Assembly (NCBI GenBank): GCA_015143735.1
Contig: VKHC01000306.1
Coordinates: 1 to 13,485, forward strand
Direction: 5' to 3'
Length of the DNA: 13,485 bases
DNA from: Synura sp. LO234KE
Lineage: Eukaryota; Sar; Synurophyceae; Synurales; Mallomonadaceae
In this document: in pieces, positions 8,864 to 13,485 of the stretch
How the letters are laid out: each line of letters begins with the position of its first letter
Position numbering within the stretch: the first letter of the stretch is position 1
Program-made: the position numbers and the translations under genes
Notes under the pieces: model-generated
The model's input: only the letters and a program-made list of their open reading frames with translations
Database searches by the model: none
What the model was told of the DNA's origin: nothing

Positions 8864-9413
8864 GCGAGTCTACCATATTATTCGCCTTTTGGTAGTTGAG
8901 GTTGGATGATGCATGTTGGACGATCATTCCTGAACTATGAAGAATGATGATACTATAGGACGAATTTCGGTACACCGATTCTCCAAAGAATGTCGGTAGT
9001 AGAGTGGTCGTAACAAGCAAGTATCCTCGAAATAATCATATTTCGTCCTTCTTTATAATTTATCTGGATGTAACTCGTACGTACAAAATATTTTCTTGTA
9101 CCTGGAGGAGGTCGAATACTCCTCACACATCGAGGAATCTTTTTCTCGCTCATCTTCCCTTTTTCGCTACAACAAATCTAAAAAATCTTTTAAACGGATG
9201 CAAGTTTTGTTATTTAGAATCATGTCAGGAAATAGTACTTAAGCACTGATTGATTCCACACGGCAGACGAGAAGGAATCGATTGCATGACCCCACCACGT
9301 GAAAGAAGTGCACTAGGTAAGAAACGGCGAAACTCTTGAGTTCTTTCCAGTGGGACGAACGCCCGTCCGACTCAAATAAGATGGTATGTATGCTTATCCA
9401 ATACATTCCAGAA
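8864..9413. other. Gene-free stretch; 3' side of OST3/6 gene
   Basis: The right part should hold the 3' UTR of the OST3/6 gene, transcribed leftwards. AATAAG-like sequence near 9380 on the minus strand is only a weak poly(A) candidate. Frames open here (for example plus 9004-9249, minus 9153-8953) have no recognisable domain and overlap one another. Confidence 0.4.
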
Positions 9414-11275
9414 CTACTTTGGCTTTCCTTGGAAGTAATGAGCGGCCGTTCGTAAGAGATAATCGTACACAAGCACCTTCGCCTTCTTCTGGAAGCCCTC
9501 CAGATCCTTGTACTCGTATAAATAGAACTCCGAAAGTCTCAGCGCGCGCTTCAACAGACCACTGTTCTTCTTTACCGTGGCACTCAAGTATGTCCACAGG
9601 TCAGCAGGTAGCGTCTCATGGAACCTGTACCAACGCGTCTTATCCGTGTAAGCGTTCCATATTTGGAGCGAAAATACCACGAAGAGACTCAAGAACATCA
9701 ATACACCGACATGCCGAATAACCGAGTATCTGATCTTCGTGACAACGTTCATCAGAACGAGTGAAACGGCCGCTCCGAGAGTGAAGAGCGCGATGATGAT
9801 GCCCTCCAGCACGTACTGCTCCCTCCCTTGTCCCGCGAAGATCCGGACGCCTCCGCTGCGGCTTGCGCCGAAGAGAGGCGTGGACCGTATGATGCAGAAG
9901 ATGGAGCCAGAGACCCCCACCCCGAAGCACACCTGCACCGGCGTCATGTACCGAAACGAGACGGGAATAGTGGACAGCGAGAAACTTGAGCATGATTAGG
10001 GGCATGAGCAGTACAACATCCAATAAGTTGGAATGGATGATATATGCATTTGCAACACCTCCATCGCATACGTCCGGAATGCATGTATTACAACAGCGCA
10101 AATCGGACGATCCTTCATTAGCGCCAGTACGCGATTGAATAGCGATCAAATTTGCCATAAGAGTACAAACAATAGCTCATCTAAGCTAGCCCCGCGACCG
10201 CGTGAACACCGTTCCAGCCATGGTACTGGTTCATCTTTTCACTTACCTAACGACCATTTATTCACGACAATCATATAATTAAATAATCTGACAGTGCTAC
10301 GTACTAATAGAGGTAAACGTGACTATGCAACAGATGTTTGGGCTCCTACATAGAGCGGATTTGCTTCAGCACACAGGCTGCATATCGGCAACGTCCACAG
10401 TGCAAAACGTACCATGCTGATGAATGTCCAAAGGGAAGAACTTCGGTACCAGAAAAGAGCAGAGGTCCAATCTCTTGCCGCATAAGATACCAGGATAGAC
10501 CATGCAACCGCAGCCACCCCAAGTAGAAATATGAACGGCTTCGGATCCATCAGTACTCGAATCTAAAATAGACAGTTACAAATGGCATAGATACAGAAAT
10601 TAATCTCGTTAAAATTCCTCTGGCAACTCAATTGTCAGCGTCAACGACCGAAAACGCTATAAAACGTGTAGTGAAATTCCTAAATCGGCGCGATTTCGAC
10701 TAGAACGTAATATCACTTACCTCCACCCCTGAAGCAGCGCTAATATCATCTAAGGCGTATTGAGCACCTCTTATTATACTAGCTGAATCTATTTCATGTT
10801 CTCCCAGTTTCTGTTTGGGTTCGCCAACTTTCCGAGATGGTAAAACGAAAAATCTTGGCACAGTCTCTATTCCTGCTTTTTGGAAAACCGCACCGGCAGA
10901 TTCAACATCCACAGAAAAAAACAATAGTCTCTGCTCTTGGTTAACTGTACTAATATTGTATTGATTAGAATAAAACTCTGCAATTCCTTGGAAATGTTTG
11001 GACGCCGTTTCGCAAATGCCACACTGATATCGTTCACCTATAGCAGTAAACATAATAGCGGCTGTGTACAGCCGAGGGCGGTCGGATACAAACTTTGTAA
11101 AATTTCTGTCGGAAAGAGGAACAACAAAATCTTTCAATTTAAGTACTTCCAAGAACCTCTTTTCGCCTGCTTCCAGTTGCGATTTATCCTTTTCAGCGGA
11201 CTTTGCATCAGATTTTCTCGCATCTGAATTCATCCATGATGACACTAATATTACGAGAACCAGTCCAATTCTCAT
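9414..11275 (-). CDS. OST3: OST3/OST6 (TUSC3/MAGT1) oligosaccharyltransferase subunit
   Basis: Exons 11275-10721, 10562-10413 and 9932-9414 join in phase 0 to 407 residues. A signal peptide (1-19) is followed by a luminal thioredoxin-like domain with the redox pair CGIC at 85-88 and the expected cis-proline (ETVP, P140). Four TM helices follow: about 195-214, 229-249 (spanning the exon 2/3 junction), 279-299 and 309-326. The family forms transient mixed disulfides with nascent chains so that OST can glycosylate cysteine-flanked sequons. Exon 2 opens with IRV, like HIRVFRPP of human TUSC3/MAGT1; the last exon has IRSTPLF and QGREQYVLEG where they have IRGPPYA and QAQFVAES. Residues 328-407 form an extra, probably helical cytosolic or luminal tail; human MAGT1 ends soon after TM4 (335 aa). 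It is divergent with the ATPase gene, 187 bp away. Confidence 0.88.
9933..10412 (-). other. Intron 2 of OST3/6 gene, 480 nt
   Basis: Donor AGCATG|GTACGT and acceptor ccggtgcAG|GTGTGC, phase 0. It falls inside TM2. Joining gives WTFISM-VCFGVGVSGSIFCIIR, equal in length to the matching 22 residues of human TUSC3/MAGT1. It is much longer than the other introns here and keeps an open minus frame (10158 into exon 3, wrong phase for the protein). Confidence 0.75.
10563..10720 (-). other. Intron 1 of OST3/6 gene, 158 nt
   Basis: Donor GTGGAG|GTAAGT and acceptor ctattttAG|ATTCGAGTA, phase 0. It separates the thioredoxin-like domain from TM1. Read-through would end at TAG (10702-10700). Confidence 0.85.
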
Positions 11276-11462
11276 AATTAGCTCAAATTATTGACTGAGA
11301 AAAATACTTAAGGATAAATTGATAACTTTCCCCACCCCACGAAGGATGGTTGTCCCCAAAAGATGTCCAATCTACTAGTGTCCGCTGAGAATTCTCATAG
11401 GAATATCGCAGCAGTACTGCTATTGTTCTAAATTTGGGAGAACTAAGTTGGCTTGGAACGAA
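11276..11462. promoter_or_regulatory. Shared divergent promoter region, 187 bp
   Basis: The start codons of the OST3/6 gene (11275, minus) and the ATPase gene (11463, plus) face away from each other with only 187 bp between. Both 5' UTRs and core promoters must fit here unless they have undetected upstream exons. A 12-bp palindrome agcagtactgct (11410-11421) is a possible factor site. No clear TATA box is seen. Confidence 0.55.
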
Positions 11463-13485
11463 ATGATTCGAGATAATTCAGCTGAGGAAATGCGCCCGGG
11501 AGCGAAACGAGATGATATGCTTCTCCCAATGGAGCGGAAATTCAGTGAGATAACGACTGCATCCACTGTGGCCCAAGTAGCAGCTCCTAAGAGGGAATCT
11601 GGCATTATCACCGAATTTGCCACGCGTAATCAGGAGCTAACCGCCGTTATTAGACGTCTGGTAAGAACAATTAGGTAGATTCTGCCAGGCATATTAATTC
11701 CAATATAGTCTACTGGTGCTTTAGTGGATCCTCAAGAGGCCGCCAATTTTTCGTTGGAGCTACTGAACCTTCATACCTTTGATCCAAGGACTCTTTTGAC
11801 GCAGCTTCATTCAAGGTATTCATATTTTACCTGTCCCTTTGCTCGAGTAACTCCTCTGATGGCATAAACTGAAGTTCTTCGCGGGGACTTACTAGTGAAG
11901 CGGTTGCCAAGAGCCGTATCGCGAATGGGTCCAACCAGATATCCCCTCCGCGAGGAACCCCTCTTTGGGTTAGCTTCATCATGTGCTTCTTCTCAGGTTT
12001 CGGGCCGTTACTCTGGGTAGCGTGCTTCTTCGTTTTCCTTTCTTGGAAACCATTTGGAACTCCGCCCTCCAACATCTACAACTTGGCGCTTGCTATCGCG
12101 TTGCTAATTGTTATCTTCTTATCCGGAATGTTTACTTTTTATCAAGAGGTCCAGACTTCTATGGTACTCTCCAGCTTCGCCGCACTGATCCCCCCGGACT
12201 GTGTCGTCGTGCGCGATGGTAAACCGACTAAAATATCCGCATCTGAACTTGTTGTCGGTGACATCGTGAACCTGGAAACCGGACTTCGTGTTCCATCGGA
12301 TATGAGAATACTGTCATGCTCGAACCTGAAGATTGACAAGAGCATGTTGACGGGGGAGAGCGAACCGGTTCGACTGACGGATGAGAAAGTGGACGCCGCT
12401 GTGTCCATGCTGGAGGCTCCCAATATGGCGTTTATGGGATGTAATGTCGTTGAAGGTGAAGGTGTAGGTATTGTACTTGCAACAGGACCCAAGAACCAGT
12501 TATCTAAGATAGCTGCCCAAGTCACGGGTGTGAAAACGGTCCCCACCAGTCTCCAGAGTGACATCAACCGTTTCGTGATAATTATCGGCACTATAGCGTT
12601 TACCACCACGGTGGTTGTGGTATTAGAGTGGGCGTTCTACTTGCGTGTGCAGCACAGTTCATTCATGAACCCGTCGCAAATGATTGCCAATGCCATCTCC
12701 GTTTTGGTGGCGTACGTCCCGGAGGGTCTGCCTTTAGCATTGTCAATGGGATTGACGATTATCGCCACACGTCTCTGTGTCACGCACCACGTGCTGCTGA
12801 AGAAGTTAAGTACAGTTGAAACGCTGGGGTCCATGTCCATGCTTGCCTCGGACAAGACTGGGACACTGACACAGAACCTGATGACAGTGACTGGCATGAT
12901 ATCCCACGAAAAGGTGTTCTCGGATAAAGATATTGCGAACGCCCCGACTCCGATTCGCCACGCAGTGTTGCGTTTAAGCACTCTATGTAATCAGGCCCAA
13001 CTGGAACAGCTGCCTGGTGCCTCTGCGAGGGTCGCAGTGGGCAGCAATGGGATCGATAAGGCGCTACTGCAGTTCGCGGAATCGGAGAATGCGGTGGAGA
13101 TCTGCAAGCTCAGTTATCGGGTTAAGGTGATGATGCCTTTCAACTCCGCGACGAAACTGACGGCGACCGTGGTGAATGGGCCATACACGACGGTGCTGGA
13201 GAAACCCAACGCCAATACCGTAACAACCGATTCTCATCGCGCGGACTTCGTGTTGGTGAAGGGGGCGCCGGAGTACATCCTGGGCAGGTGCAGCAGTGTC
13301 ATGGGCGACAGCGGGGTCTCCACCCCTCTCACGCCGTCGGTGTTGGCAGAGATCAAGCGCAATCTCGAGCAGGTCTCCTGCACCGGGCGTCGGGTAATCG
13401 CCCTGGCTCAGAGCCCTGAATTGGTCCCATGTGCTACGTACCGAGTGGAGCCTAAACCCAACTTCCCTTTGGAGGAATTAGTGTT
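11463..13485 (+). CDS. P2C-type cation-pumping P-ATPase, 5' part
   Basis: Exons 11463-11660, 11709-11815 and 11875 to the window end give 638 residues and an incomplete codon; the C-terminal roughly 400 residues (hinge motifs, M5-M10) are missing. Visible in order: N-terminal segment ending in GLTSEAV and NQISPPRGTPLWV; M1 about 142-159; M2 about 172-190; actuator TGES 261-264; M3 about 335-352; M4 with PEGL starting at P384, whose Glu binds cations in P2-ATPases; phosphorylation motif DKTGTLT at D428; nucleotide-binding FNSATK 524-529 and KGAPE 564-568. STVETLGSMSMLASDKTGT is typical of Na,K/H,K-like (P2C) pumps. Nothing catalytic is broken. The start is the first ATG in the frame after an upstream TAG. 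A Na+ or H+ efflux role with K+ countertransport is inferred from family only. Exon 3 becomes GC-rich (about 62% in 13021-13080). It is divergent with the OST3/6 gene. Confidence 0.88.
11661..11708 (+). other. Intron 1 of ATPase gene, 48 nt
   Basis: Donor CGTCTG|GTAAGA and acceptor ccaatatAG|TCTACT, phase 0, with attaattc as possible branch site. The unspliced frame ends at TAG a few codons in. This part is poorly conserved, so the junction rests on splice signals and on keeping exon 2 open. Confidence 0.7.
11816..11874 (+). other. Intron 2 of ATPase gene, 59 nt
   Basis: Donor CATTCAAG|GTATTC and acceptor ataaactgaAG|TTCTTC, splitting a Ser codon. The join gives LLTQLHSS-SSRGLTSEAV, which fits the usual P2C pattern of a leucine-rich helix followed by GLTxxEA. 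The frame of exon 3 has a TGA at 11870-11872, so the acceptor must lie right of it. Confidence 0.75.

Noticed and set aside
9640-10158. 172-codon minus-strand frame over the OST3/6 intron and exon 3
   Set aside because: Over exon 3 it is out of phase with the clearly conserved OST3/6 protein, so it is a shadow there. The intronic part alone matches nothing; noted only as a curiosity.
10323-10412. Extension of OST3/6 exon 2 past the GTACGT donor
   Set aside because: It would give FALWTLPICSLCAEANPLY, a TM-like segment, but exon 3 already supplies the homologous TM2 half with IRSTPLF, and the splice at 10413/10412 gives the exact family length.
1-13485. CRISPR array, bacterial operon or prophage
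   Set aside because: Spliced genes, ER signal peptides and eukaryote-only proteins exclude it; no regular repeat-spacer array is present.

Overview
The window is eukaryotic nuclear DNA. Genes are split by short GT-AG introns (48, 59, 66, 158 and 480 nt), proteins carry ER signal peptides, and gene-free DNA is AT-rich and full of decayed repeats. No bacterial operon structure is seen. The P2C-type P-ATPase has a PEGLPLAL-type M4 that recalls fungal and protist P2C pumps more than animal Na,K-ATPase. Together with the compact introns, this suggests a fungus, perhaps an early-diverging lineage with a repeat-rich genome. That placement is an inference, not a proof.

Layout. 1-806: gene-free, starting with an 11-bp inverted repeat of the TAAAGT/CTATAG repeat family. 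807-1697 (minus): two-exon Nudix hydrolase of the NUDT6 type, complete. 1698-3901: about 2.2 kb without a convincing gene. 3902-4880 (minus): a decayed ankyrin-repeat gene, readable as ankyrin repeats plus an acidic Pro/Glu-rich segment and broken by stops and at least one frameshift. 4998-5160: a 16-bp CTATAG palindrome followed by a degenerate minisatellite. 5961-7220 (minus): an intronless gene for a type I membrane protein with signal peptide, glycosylated cysteine-containing luminal domain, one TM helix and acidic tail, of unknown family. 7221-9413: gene-free, with an (AT)12 microsatellite and a repeat cluster at 8058-8186 that shares a 19-nt exact repeat with 8845-8863.

9414-11275 (minus): a three-exon gene for the OST3/OST6 (TUSC3/MAGT1) oxidoreductase subunit of oligosaccharyltransferase, with an intact CxxC and an unusual 80-residue C-terminal extension. 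187 bp upstream, head to head, 11463-13485 (plus) holds the first three exons of a P2C-type cation-pumping P-ATPase that runs off the window end. The two start codons share one short intergenic region, so a bidirectional promoter is likely.

OST3/6 helps N-glycosylate secretory proteins in the ER. The ATPase and the orphan membrane protein, which has four sequons, are the kind of cargo that passes this pathway, but nothing shows that these neighbours work together. The least explained elements are the dispersed CTATAG/TAAAGT repeats, the ankyrin relic and the orphan membrane protein.
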